NCBI GenBank assembly: GCA_020854265.1
Contig: JADZFU010000003.1
Coordinates: 92,408-156,407, forward strand
Length of the DNA: 64,000 nt
Source: Candidatus Uhrbacteria bacterium
GTDB lineage: Bacteria; Patescibacteriota; Patescibacteriia; 2-12-FULL-60-25
Reading direction: 5' to 3'
Positions 17,213 to 24,549 of this stretch are shown here, piece after piece; the first letter of the stretch is position 1; the number at the start of each line of letters is the position of its first letter. The notes beneath the pieces were generated by a model that saw only the letters and a program-made list of their open reading frames with translations, was not told the DNA's origin and did not search any database. A program made the position numbers and the translations under genes.

Positions 17213-18388
17213 CTAAAATTTGCGAAGCGTGATCGGCGTTGTCCGCGGTTTTGCAAGAATATCTTTATACAGTTTGATGAACTCGTCGGCGATTTGGTCT
17301 GCCTTAAATGCCAAGCTCGTTTCATACGCGGCACGCGACAGCTGTTCGCGTAGTGTATCGTCCGCTAAGATTTTTTTTACGATTTTGATTGCGGCTGCAT
17401 GGTCTTCCACGATGAAACCATTTTCTCCGTTCCGGACAATTTCCGGAGCAACGCCAACAGGGAAAGAGACCGGGATCACGCCTTGGGACATGGCTTCGAC
17501 TAGGCTGAGCGAGAATCCTTCATAACGCGAGGTATTCAGGAAGATCTGGCCGCGCCGAGAAGACAGGACATCTCGTATGGCATCTTTGGGGAGGTTAAAC
17601 ATAGCCTGATGCTTCGGGATATCGCGATCCATCCATCGAGATAGTTTTTCATTGATGCTGATTGCAATGGTCGATTTCGGCGTATTCGGAAACGCGCGGT
17701 AAATCGATATCAAGCGGTCCAAGCCTTTCAATTTATAGTTAAAAACATCATTTCCCAAACGCCCGAGAAAGAGTAGTCCCGGCTCTGCCAAGGATTTTGA
17801 CGGCTTTTTCTCGTACCAAAAATCCTCGATGGCATTATGGATGAGGTGGATCCGTTCTGCTGGAACATGCATACGCTTCAAATCCTCCTCAACCACGCGC
17901 GAAGTCGCAATCACGGCATCGGCTCGCTGGGCAACGTATTTTTCGATTTCGGAGATGTCTTGCAGGGGTCGTGCAGATTTAAAATCGATTTCTTTGACAA
18001 CTCCAAGTTTACGCAGAGTATGGATCACCTCTTTCAAGTCGTCAGGCAGCTTCGCCGAGCGGGGGACGGCCTCCAAAAAACCGTACGTTGTTGATCCAAA
18101 ATGGCTGATAACCGGAATCGGAAAAGCTAAAAACGTGAGAGGGGTATAGGTTGTTCCCTGAATCAGGTCGCATTTCAAAATCTCATTGCGATGTTCGAGC
18201 AATGAATAAAAAAACAGGATATTCGAGAGGCCTTTGAGTTTGATAGGCGCTTCGATCAGCGGCACGCTCGGATAAAAATGCTTCACTTCTACCCCGCGTT
18301 CGCGAAGTTTTGTAGAGATGAGTTCATTGATGTAATGCGCACCTGTCTGCAGCCGGTTTTCGTTGTGTATATAAGCAATCGTGAGCAT
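17213..18388 (-). CDS. Glycosyltransferase family 4 protein
   Basis: 391 residues with a GT-B fold. The C-terminal nucleotide-sugar site is typical of GT4: GLLFLGRLGND, LKGLDRL and TSRYEGFSLSLVEAMSQGVIPVSFPVGVAPEIV. The N terminus (MLTIAYIHNENRLQTGAHYINELIS) carries the acceptor half. It probably transfers a sugar to a surface polysaccharide or lipid. The start at 18388 gives a normal N terminus; a TTG-initiated extension to 18430 is unlikely. Confidence 0.8.
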   Translation of the reverse strand: MLTIAYIHNENRLQTGAHYINELISTKLRERGVEVKHFYPSVPLIEAPIKLKGLSNILFFYSLLEHRNEILKCDLIQGTTYTPLTFLAFPIPVISHFGSTTYGFLEAVPRSAKLPDDLKEVIHTLRKLGVVKEIDFKSARPLQDISEIEKYVAQRADAVIATSRVVEEDLKRMHVPAERIHLIHNAIEDFWYEKKPSKSLAEPGLLFLGRLGNDVFNYKLKGLDRLISIYRAFPNTPKSTIAISINEKLSRWMDRDIPKHQAMFNLPKDAIRDVLSSRRGQIFLNTSRYEGFSLSLVEAMSQGVIPVSFPVGVAPEIVRNGENGFIVEDHAAAIKIVKKILADDTLREQLSRAAYETSLAFKADQIADEFIKLYKDILAKPRTTPITLRKF

Positions 18389-18454
18389 GATGTTACTGGG
18401 TACCTTAAAAATAGCGATTCCGTCAAGCAAAATGCGTGCTGATAGGCACGTGTA

Positions 18455-18829
18455 TTATTTTTGTTTGAAGCTTTCTACGAGATAGGCCACCGCACTCACC
18501 GAAGGCCGTTTCATGGAGTAGTAAATTGGAAACGATTCGCCGACAGCGTACCGCTGGTATACTTCATAAGGAACCACAACCGTGTTCTCATATGTTTTTC
18601 CGTCGCGCGCCGTGTAAGAATAGACGAATTTTTCCTGACGAGAAGTTCCACGAGTACCGGGAACCGACCTTTTAGACACGATTTTTGCATCAATCGGCGT
18701 CCCATGTGCAATAAGCTCCTTCATCTCCATGGCGCGTCGGGTGACATAGTAGATGCCTCCTCCAATAACAAGCAGGATGACCAAAAAAGGCAGCAAAATC
18801 TCTAGAATCATATGGAGGAAGGGTCTCAC
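18455..18829 (-). CDS. Small membrane protein, DUF3592-like
   Basis: 124 residues. One membrane segment near the N terminus (MILEILLPFLVILLVIGGGIYYV) is followed by a small beta-rich domain (GTPIDAKIVSKRSV ... TYENTVVVPYEVYQRYAVGESFPIYYSMKRPS) like DUF3592 proteins of unknown function. A GTG at 18829 overlaps the hflX stop (GTGA), which suggests coupled translation. ATG at 18811 is the alternative start. Confidence 0.6.
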   Translation of the reverse strand: MRPFLHMILEILLPFLVILLVIGGGIYYVTRRAMEMKELIAHGTPIDAKIVSKRSVPGTRGTSRQEKFVYSYTARDGKTYENTVVVPYEVYQRYAVGESFPIYYSMKRPSVSAVAYLVESFKQK

Positions 18830-19950
18830 GACTTGCCTTGGTTTGCAATTCGGTCAGCAATGGCCTGTTTGAGCGCTTCCAGCCCGCTTCCGCTATGGGA
18901 TGAGACAAAGTACGGGGTAAAGTCTTCATATCGCCGCAGGAGCGTTTTCATCGGAATACGGTCGGCCAGATCTATTTTTGTGAAAACATACAATTTCGGG
19001 ATTCGGTGCGCGCCAATTTCGCGCAAAATCTTTTCGACTTCTGCAATTTTTTCGTGGATGAAAGCGTCATTCACGTCTATGGCATGGATCAAAAGGTCGG
19101 CATCCACGGTTTCATCCAAGGTCGAGCGGAATGCGTCAATAAGTTCAGGCGGCAAGTCTTGGATAAACCCGATTGTATCCGAGAGTAGTACTTCGCGTCC
19201 GTCCATCCAGAGCTTCCCGACGCGCGTATCCAATGTTGCAAACAAAGCATCGGCAACATACGCGCCCTTTTTCGTCAGCGCATTCAAAAGCGACGACTTT
19301 CCCGCATTCGTATATCCGACAATCGAGACGGTTTTGAGCCCCAGCCGCTCGCGCCGTGCACGATGTCCGGCACGAGATGTAGCCTGTTTTTCCAAATCGC
19401 GTTTAATCCGTTTTTCCTGTTCAAACAGATGGCGCTTCATGAGTTCGGTATTTGTTTCACCCTGTCCTCCGCGCGTACCCGTGCCGCCGGCCTGTTGCAT
19501 CATCTCCATGCCGATACCATAAATACGCGGTCCCATGTGGCGGATTGCGGCGAGTTTGATTTGGAGTTTTGCTTCCGCTGTTTTGGCGTGTTTCGAAAAA
19601 ATTTTCAAAATCAAATCGATTCTGTCCCACGCTTGCATTGGGAGTTTTGCCTTTCGTATTGCTTCCTCGATGTTATACATCTGTCCCGGACGCAATTGGT
19701 TATTAATGATAAGCACATCAGCTTTCTTTTCGCGTCCGAGAGCAATGATCTCCTCGAGTTTTCCAGATCCTATGTAGGTCTTGTAGTCGGGGAGTGCGCG
19801 TTTTTGAATGATAGAAACAATATTCACCCCGCCATACGTTCCAGCCAGCGATTCAAGCTCAAGGATCCGGCGCTCTTGAGTTCGTTTGTCGATATTTGGC
19901 GGCACCACGTCAATGAGGATGGCACGCGGTTTCAGAGGGATTCTAGGCAT
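18826..19950 (-). CDS. hflX: GTPase HflX
   Basis: 374 residues. HflX binds ribosomes and can split stalled ones using GTP. The N-terminal HflX domain (RTQERRILELESLAGTYGG, GSGKLEEI, NNQLRPGQ) leads into a coiled segment and GxGETxxE motif (GGQGETNTELMKRHL). The G domain then has GYTNAGKSS, DTIGFIQDLP and TKID. ATG 19950 is chosen because a complete promoter ends 7 bases before it; a frame extension to 19986 would run over that promoter. Confidence 0.93.
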   Translation of the reverse strand: MPRIPLKPRAILIDVVPPNIDKRTQERRILELESLAGTYGGVNIVSIIQKRALPDYKTYIGSGKLEEIIALGREKKADVLIINNQLRPGQMYNIEEAIRKAKLPMQAWDRIDLILKIFSKHAKTAEAKLQIKLAAIRHMGPRIYGIGMEMMQQAGGTGTRGGQGETNTELMKRHLFEQEKRIKRDLEKQATSRAGHRARRERLGLKTVSIVGYTNAGKSSLLNALTKKGAYVADALFATLDTRVGKLWMDGREVLLSDTIGFIQDLPPELIDAFRSTLDETVDADLLIHAIDVNDAFIHEKIAEVEKILREIGAHRIPKLYVFTKIDLADRIPMKTLLRRYEDFTPYFVSSHSGSGLEALKQAIADRIANQGKS

Positions 19951-19957
19951 CACCAAA

Positions 19958-19986
19958 ACGATAACACCCCGATTACCCACAGCCAA
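19958..19986 (-). promoter_or_regulatory. hflX promoter
   Basis: TTGGCT (19986-19981), 17 bases including TGT, then TATCGT (19963-19958), with 7 bases to the ATG: leaderless. Confidence 0.65.
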
Positions 19987-20058
19987 ACCCTTGACAAAAC
20001 CACAAAAAAATTGAACGGAGTATGGAGGTAGGTCCTACAACTCGTTCCGGAGGTAGCC

Positions 20059-20859
20059 ATGCGTTCCATCGGCTGTTTGCTCATGTTCATGTTCCTTCTT
20101 TCCGGCTGTTTGCTCGACCGTGCTCCGCTCGGGCCGCCGCTTCCTACGTCCGACGCAGGCTCGTTTCCGAGCGTCCATTTCAATCCCGAGCCGCCCGTCC
20201 TTGATCGGGGTCTGCTTCCGCCTGATGCAGACGAAGGTCCCGCGCCTTGGCCCCGTACCTACTTGGTCGGGAGCTTGCTCGTGGATCATGAGGACCAGCT
20301 CTGGATGGTCGTTGACGACGGAATCCGTATGCCGGTGTCCGGCGACGACACCCTCGGCTACATCTCGCTCGACGAGAGCGATGCTGTGCGCATGACGCTC
20401 GAAGCCGAGCGCTGTCTGACTCCGGTCGAGGACTATTGGGGCCCGGACAACTTCAATTGGTGGCCCGTTTACGGCCCGCATGAAGGCGACGAGGGTCCAT
20501 TCATTCTGGACAGCGTGCTTGGTACGCGTCGTCCTGTGAGCATCGAGGCGCTCGAAAGCTGGGGGTACTACTGGCGCTGGATGGATAGTTTCGACGGGGG
20601 AGAGGATGAGTGGGCGATGTACGCCTTCGACGAACGTCCGATTCCGATCCGTGACGGAACTCTCGTTCATACCGAGTACGGTTTCTACTACGTGGTACGC
20701 GGACGCTCGTTCTACTTCTCGCCTACCGAGCTCGTCGCCGAAGCCGGGTACCATCCCGAGTCCGCGCTCTGGATGAGGGATCGGCGTTTGCGCGAGCTTG
20801 CTCCCGCCTCGACCTCGCTTACGCGCGAGTCGTTCGACTACTGCCCTGCAGAGCACTGA
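20059..20859 (+). CDS. Hypothetical lipoprotein with strong ribosome binding site
   Basis: 266 residues. Lipoprotein signal MRSIGCLLMFMFLLSGC (lipobox LSGC). The mature part is acidic and rich in Pro, Asp, Trp and Tyr (NFNWWPVYGPHEGDEG, SWGYYWRWMDSFDGGEDEW). I recognise no family. GGAGGT at 20049-20054, 4 bases before the ATG, is a strong site unlike those of neighbouring housekeeping genes. A TTGACA occurs at 19991, but no fitting -10 could be found. It is followed by a terminator shared with the converging gene. Confidence 0.7.
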   Translation: MRSIGCLLMFMFLLSGCLLDRAPLGPPLPTSDAGSFPSVHFNPEPPVLDRGLLPPDADEGPAPWPRTYLVGSLLVDHEDQLWMVVDDGIRMPVSGDDTLGYISLDESDAVRMTLEAERCLTPVEDYWGPDNFNWWPVYGPHEGDEGPFILDSVLGTRRPVSIEALESWGYYWRWMDSFDGGEDEWAMYAFDERPIPIRDGTLVHTEYGFYYVVRGRSFYFSPTELVAEAGYHPESALWMRDRRLRELAPASTSLTRESFDYCPAEH

Positions 20860-20893
20860 AAAAAATCCCCCGAAACTCTTCGGGGGATTTTTC
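20860..20893. terminator. Bidirectional terminator between converging genes
   Basis: AAATCCCCCGAA, ACTC, TTCGGGGGATTTTT. Confidence 0.88.
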
Positions 20894-21163
20894 TTATGCA
20901 TGCGGAGCTTCCGGATCTTCGTCGATTTGCGATTTGGTCTCTTCTCCCGCAGTCGCTTCGTACGTCTCCCACATATCGGTCAGCACGGTCTCGAGTCCTT
21001 CCAGGTCTCCATCCGGATCAAGTTCCGCATCTTCTAGATGGCTGTCGAGCACTTCGTCAACTAATTCGCGCCATTCTGATTTTGATTTCGTGCCCTGTGC
21101 ACGCGCGAGTTCCGACAGCTCGTTGAATAGTTCGCCACGGTTCAATGTATCAAGTTTGATCAT
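20894..21163 (-). CDS. Small acidic hypothetical protein
   Basis: 89 residues, strongly acidic and mostly helical by appearance (SEWRELVDEVLDSHLEDAELDPDGDLEGLETVLTDM). No cysteine, signal peptide or known domain. It lies 18 bases behind the thioredoxin/DipZ-like gene on the same strand and may be the last gene of the redox operon, ending at the shared terminator. Confidence 0.6.
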   Translation of the reverse strand: MIKLDTLNRGELFNELSELARAQGTKSKSEWRELVDEVLDSHLEDAELDPDGDLEGLETVLTDMWETYEATAGEETKSQIDEDPEAPHA

Positions 21164-21181
21164 ATTGGTTTTGGTACGAGT

Positions 21182-22351
21182 TTACGGGGTGCATGAATTT
21201 CCGCCAAGATCGAATTCTTGGTTCACGGCAAGTCTCCCAAGGTCGCACGCATTCGACATGATCATGCCAAACGTGGCTGCATAAAACTCAACCGTTCCGT
21301 CCAATAGTTCGATTTCAACCGTATGCCGTCCGGCTTCTGGAAATTTCGCTACGGTATACAGAGCCTTGTCTGTCACGGTAATCGTTTCCACCGTCTTGCC
21401 ATCTATGTTTATCCGAATGCGCTGGCTTCCATTCATACTGCCGAGAACGAGGTGCATTGCGTCCGACTCGACATTCATGCGGAACTTGCTTCCCGCAGAA
21501 AGACCGGCTGCATATTCGGGTGTGAGTTTCCATTGTCCGCCAATGCTCCATTGGTCTCTCTGCGTCTCTCGCAAGGTGTACGCATGTGCTTGATCTGGAC
21601 GGAGCTCATCACGGTTCGCAAAATTCTCGAATCGTCCCGTTCCGAAATACGTTTCATGCGTAATGGTTTTCTTGAAATCCGGCACGGGATTGGATCCGGT
21701 TGGTTCATCTGTAAGAACCGTGCCTTCCGATAGCAATTCACGTATTACGTCTTCTTGCTCCGCGTATTCACCCTCGCCAAAATGGGTAAAACGGAGCCGT
21801 CCCTCACGGTCAAATATGTATGCAGCTGGCCAATATCGGTTTCCATAGGCATTCCAAGTTTTATACTCGGCGTCTAATGCGATCGGATACTCGAGCTCGG
21901 CCTTTTTGAGCGCTTGTTCGACATTTTCCGGGACTTTCTCAAAGGCAAATTCCGGAGTATGCACGCCAACGATTACCAATCCGTCGTCTTTATACGTCTC
22001 CCAAATTTTTCGCATGAACGGCTGGGTACGGATGCAATTGATGCATGAGTATGTCCAAAAATCGATCATGACAACCTTCCCTCTTAACTTTTCCGGCGTG
22101 AGCGCTTCGTTATTATCCGTATTCCACCATCGTGAAATGCCTTGGAATGGAGGCATGGCATCCGCAAGAATCGGCAGTCTCGATTTGCCTGCGTTTTGTA
22201 CGGACAGATCAACGAGCTTCATAGGGTTTTGTTGGATGGAGAGCGGATTTGCAACAGGCATGGGTGTTGGAACGATAGCGGAAACAATGAAGGCCGCTAC
22301 AAATAGGAGGATGAACCCTCCCAGGAGGAGTGAGGAGGCCGTGAGCTTCAT
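21182..22351 (-). CDS. DipZ-like membrane-anchored thioredoxin protein
   Basis: 389 residues. An N-terminal membrane anchor (about 8-28) is followed by a TlpA/thioredoxin-like domain with active site CINC in WTYSCINCIRTQPFMRKIW. The C-terminal beta domain (KFRMNVESDAMHLVLGSMNGSQRIRINIDGK) is of the kind found at the end of DipZ proteins. DipZ-type proteins pass electrons to the outside of the membrane. Here the transmembrane half is encoded separately by the preceding gene, with an ATGA overlap, so the two together equal a split DipZ. Confidence 0.82.
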   Translation of the reverse strand: MKLTASSLLLGGFILLFVAAFIVSAIVPTPMPVANPLSIQQNPMKLVDLSVQNAGKSRLPILADAMPPFQGISRWWNTDNNEALTPEKLRGKVVMIDFWTYSCINCIRTQPFMRKIWETYKDDGLVIVGVHTPEFAFEKVPENVEQALKKAELEYPIALDAEYKTWNAYGNRYWPAAYIFDREGRLRFTHFGEGEYAEQEDVIRELLSEGTVLTDEPTGSNPVPDFKKTITHETYFGTGRFENFANRDELRPDQAHAYTLRETQRDQWSIGGQWKLTPEYAAGLSAGSKFRMNVESDAMHLVLGSMNGSQRIRINIDGKTVETITVTDKALYTVAKFPEAGRHTVEIELLDGTVEFYAATFGMIMSNACDLGRLAVNQEFDLGGNSCTP

Positions 22352-23061
22352 AAATTGAAGTTAAGTCCGATGAATAGCCAAGGAGCTGTTTCAAGTAGCC
22401 ATGCCTGGAAACGGGTATCCGCATGAGTGACTAAGCCGATGGCAACCAAAATAATGAGAAACCCGAAGACTCTCTGGATAGTCGACGTGTACTTTGATAA
22501 AGCTCGTACGCGCATTACGGCAGCCTGCCCTCCATAAGCGATGAGCAGCATCGGAACGCCGGCGCCGACGGAGAACGCAAACAGCAGGGCGGCGGCCTGA
22601 AGGAGATTTTGTTTGGAGGCGATTAATGTGAGGATGGAGCCAAGCACCGGTCCGGCGCAGGGCGTCCAAATGGCTCCAAGCGTAAGTCCCAGGATGAATC
22701 CGCTCCAAAGATCCGTTCGGTTCGGATCGGTTTTAGGCAGTTTCGAAGCGATGAAAGGCTCAAGCTTCGCAAATAGTTTTGCTTGAAAATCCGGGAATAG
22801 CATGAGCAAGCCGAATAGCCCGATAATAGTGGATGCGATGTATCTCCAAGCATTTGGCGAGAGTCCAAGGAATGATCCGAAAATGGAAAATACCAAGGCG
22901 AATCCCGTGAAGGTTAATGTAAAACCGAAAACGATGGCGACCGGACGCATGGGATGTCGACCGCTTGTTGAAGTGCCAAGCACTATGGGTAGCAACGGGA
23001 GGATGCAAGGTCCACCGATGGTCACAACGCCTGCCAGCAAGGCTAAAAAGAACTGGGTCAT
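22348..23061 (-). CDS. ccdA: CcdA/DsbD-type cytochrome c biogenesis transmembrane protein
   Basis: 237 residues, about six membrane helices. The two redox cysteines of the CcdA family are in GGPCILPLLP and IWTPCAGPVLG. The protein carries reducing equivalents from cytoplasmic thioredoxin to extracytoplasmic thioredoxin-like partners. Those partners are encoded on both sides: the lipoprotein upstream (4-base gap) and the DipZ-like protein downstream (4-base overlap). Confidence 0.88.
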   Translation of the reverse strand: MTQFFLALLAGVVTIGGPCILPLLPIVLGTSTSGRHPMRPVAIVFGFTLTFTGFALVFSIFGSFLGLSPNAWRYIASTIIGLFGLLMLFPDFQAKLFAKLEPFIASKLPKTDPNRTDLWSGFILGLTLGAIWTPCAGPVLGSILTLIASKQNLLQAAALLFAFSVGAGVPMLLIAYGGQAAVMRVRALSKYTSTIQRVFGFLIILVAIGLVTHADTRFQAWLLETAPWLFIGLNFNL

Positions 23062-23065
23062 GGAA

Positions 23066-23614
23066 TTATTGGGATATAGTATTTAGATCGGCCGTGATCT
23101 GTTCTTTTGTCTGCGATCCGACCGTCTTCTTTACGGTTTTACCAGCGCGGTCAATATAAAAGAAGGTATGTTGGTAGGTGACGCTGAACGTTTTTGCCAA
23201 AGCGCGCTCTTCATCGCTTGTTGCAGAGTCGTTGTAACTCACACGGAATCCAGCCACTCCTCCAGCATACTCAGAGAAAACGCTGTTCACGATCGGATCT
23301 TGGGCTTTGCATGTCGGACACCAATTTGCGTGGAAATATAGATAAATAGGCTTCTTTTGTTGCAGGGCTTTTTCATATGCGGCTTGGGTAAAATCCTCAA
23401 ATGTTGAAGCCTCGCGTTTCATAGAATCAGGCTCGGTGTTCGATGTGTCGGTGTCGACATCCTTCGGCTCCATGACATCCTTTGGCTCCATGGCCGCAGG
23501 TTTCTCCATAGCCTCTGGCTTAATAGGAGCAGGAGCGGGTGTTGGTTGGCAGCCGGCTCCAAGGAGAGACGCTACACCGACCATTAGTAAGCCGCGCAAA
23601 AATGGGTTGGACAT
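23066..23614 (-). CDS. Thioredoxin-fold lipoprotein
   Basis: 182 residues. Lipoprotein signal with lipobox LLGAGC (Cys22), a Pro/Met/Glu-rich linker (about 25-70), then a thioredoxin domain with WCPTC in YFHANWCPTCKAQDP, the DsbD-gamma/thioredoxin_7 type. It probably receives electrons from CcdA. ATG 23614 lies 2 bases after the HTH stop codon; the longer open frame would overlap that gene. Confidence 0.85.
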   Translation of the reverse strand: MSNPFLRGLLMVGVASLLGAGCQPTPAPAPIKPEAMEKPAAMEPKDVMEPKDVDTDTSNTEPDSMKREASTFEDFTQAAYEKALQQKKPIYLYFHANWCPTCKAQDPIVNSVFSEYAGGVAGFRVSYNDSATSDEERALAKTFSVTYQHTFFYIDRAGKTVKKTVGSQTKEQITADLNTISQ

Positions 23615-23616
23615 AA

Positions 23617-23856
23617 TTAATGAAATTTTATAGGACATTTTCTTTCGAGATTGAAAATGCTCTCTACGGGTTTGTGAAGAACGGCGGCAATTCGAAGAGC
23701 TAAGTCTAGTCCTGGAATGGAAAGTCCTTTTTCCATTGCACTGACTGTTTGTCGGCTTACGCCCACCGCATCCGCCAGCTCAATTTGGCTCATGCCAAAG
23801 GCTATGCGTTCTACGCGCAGACAGCACCAGACTTTTGTGAGCTTCCGATTCGCCAT
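23617..23856 (-). CDS. XRE-family helix-turn-helix regulator
   Basis: 79 residues, almost entirely an XRE (Cro/CI-like) HTH domain: LRVERIAFGMSQIELADAVGVSRQTVSAMEKGLSIP, recognition helix RQTVSAMEKG, then LDLALRIAAVLHKPVESIF. It heads the redox operon, so it probably controls it and itself. A perfect 10-base palindrome lies on its promoter. An extension to 23904 would begin at TTG within that palindrome and is rejected. Confidence 0.85.
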   Translation of the reverse strand: MANRKLTKVWCCLRVERIAFGMSQIELADAVGVSRQTVSAMEKGLSIPGLDLALRIAAVLHKPVESIFNLERKCPIKFH

Positions 23857-23862
23857 AGTCGT

Positions 23863-23891
23863 AGTATGGAGGGTGGGTTTAGCTATGTAAA
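23863..23891 (-). promoter_or_regulatory. Promoter of the XRE-redox operon
   Basis: TTTACA (23891-23886), 17 bases, CATACT (23868-23863), 6 bases to the ATG: leaderless. Confidence 0.6.
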
Positions 23892-23899
23892 GTATACTT
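23890..23899. promoter_or_regulatory. Palindromic operator candidate
   Basis: AAGTATACTT, a perfect palindrome overlapping the -35 of the XRE gene. It is placed for autoregulation. Confidence 0.45.
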
Positions 23900-23948
23900 A
23901 ACAATCAAAAATCTTACTCATTATAAAAGTTCCTTAAATAGGTGTTTC

Positions 23949-23957
23949 TGTTAAACT
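23949..23957 (+). promoter_or_regulatory. Possible extended -10 of the ECF sigma gene
   Basis: TGT-TAAACT, predicted start about 25 bases before the ATG. An additional promoter read by the sigma factor itself cannot be excluded. Confidence 0.4.
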
Positions 23958-23988
23958 GTCAGCAAACGTCAAACCCATCGTTGAACCT

Positions 23989-24549
23989 ATGGCAGATCCA
24001 ATACAAAACGTGGATGAGCAGGCTCTACTCGCACGTGCAAAACAAAATCCCCAGGCAATTGGCGAGATCTACGATCTTTACGCCGACCGCCTGCACGGAT
24101 TCATCCTCAAGCGTTGTGGCCACCGCGAAACAGCCGAGGATCTTGTATCCAAAGTTTTTACGCGCTTCATAGAGAATCTGCCAAATATCGAATGGCAGGG
24201 AGTTTCGATCGGTGCGTACTTATACCGAGCCGCCTCCAACGCACTCATCGATCATTGGCGTTCGGCATCCGTCAGGCTCGATACGGATATTGATGAAAAT
24301 TGGGATCCGCCGTCCGAGCAATCGGCGCCGTCATGGCATGCCGAACTCAACCTCGAGCGTGAAAAAATCCTGGAAACAATGAAGCACCTTTCTCCGCGCG
24401 ACCAGCAAGTACTCGATCTGCGCTTCTTCGCAGGATTGGATCCGGAGGAAATAGCAAAACAGATGGATATAAGTCCCAATCACGTTTCCGTTCTGATCTA
24501 TCGTGCCGTCGGACGTCTGCGTACAAACTATCTTGCCCAATATGAATAA
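23989..24549 (+). CDS. ECF-type RNA polymerase sigma factor
   Basis: 186 residues with the two sigma70 regions of ECF factors. Region 2 (IYDLYADRLHGFILKRCGHRETAEDLVSKVFTRFI ... GAYLYRAASNALIDHWR) binds the -10. Region 4 (LSPRDQQVLDLRFFAGLDPEEIAKQMDISPNHVSVLIYRAVGRLR) carries the -35 recognition helix. ECF factors respond to envelope or stress signals and are usually held by a membrane anti-sigma encoded next to them. Here the next gene overlaps by 8 bases and encodes a membrane-anchored alpha-2-macroglobulin with a cytoplasmic N-terminal tail. Confidence 0.9.
   Translation: MADPIQNVDEQALLARAKQNPQAIGEIYDLYADRLHGFILKRCGHRETAEDLVSKVFTRFIENLPNIEWQGVSIGAYLYRAASNALIDHWRSASVRLDTDIDENWDPPSEQSAPSWHAELNLEREKILETMKHLSPRDQQVLDLRFFAGLDPEEIAKQMDISPNHVSVLIYRAVGRLRTNYLAQYE

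Noticed and set aside
19991-19996. TTGACA as promoter for the 20059 lipoprotein
   Set aside because: No -10 at 16-18 bases; the nearest TATGGA is 24 bases away, so no promoter was annotated.
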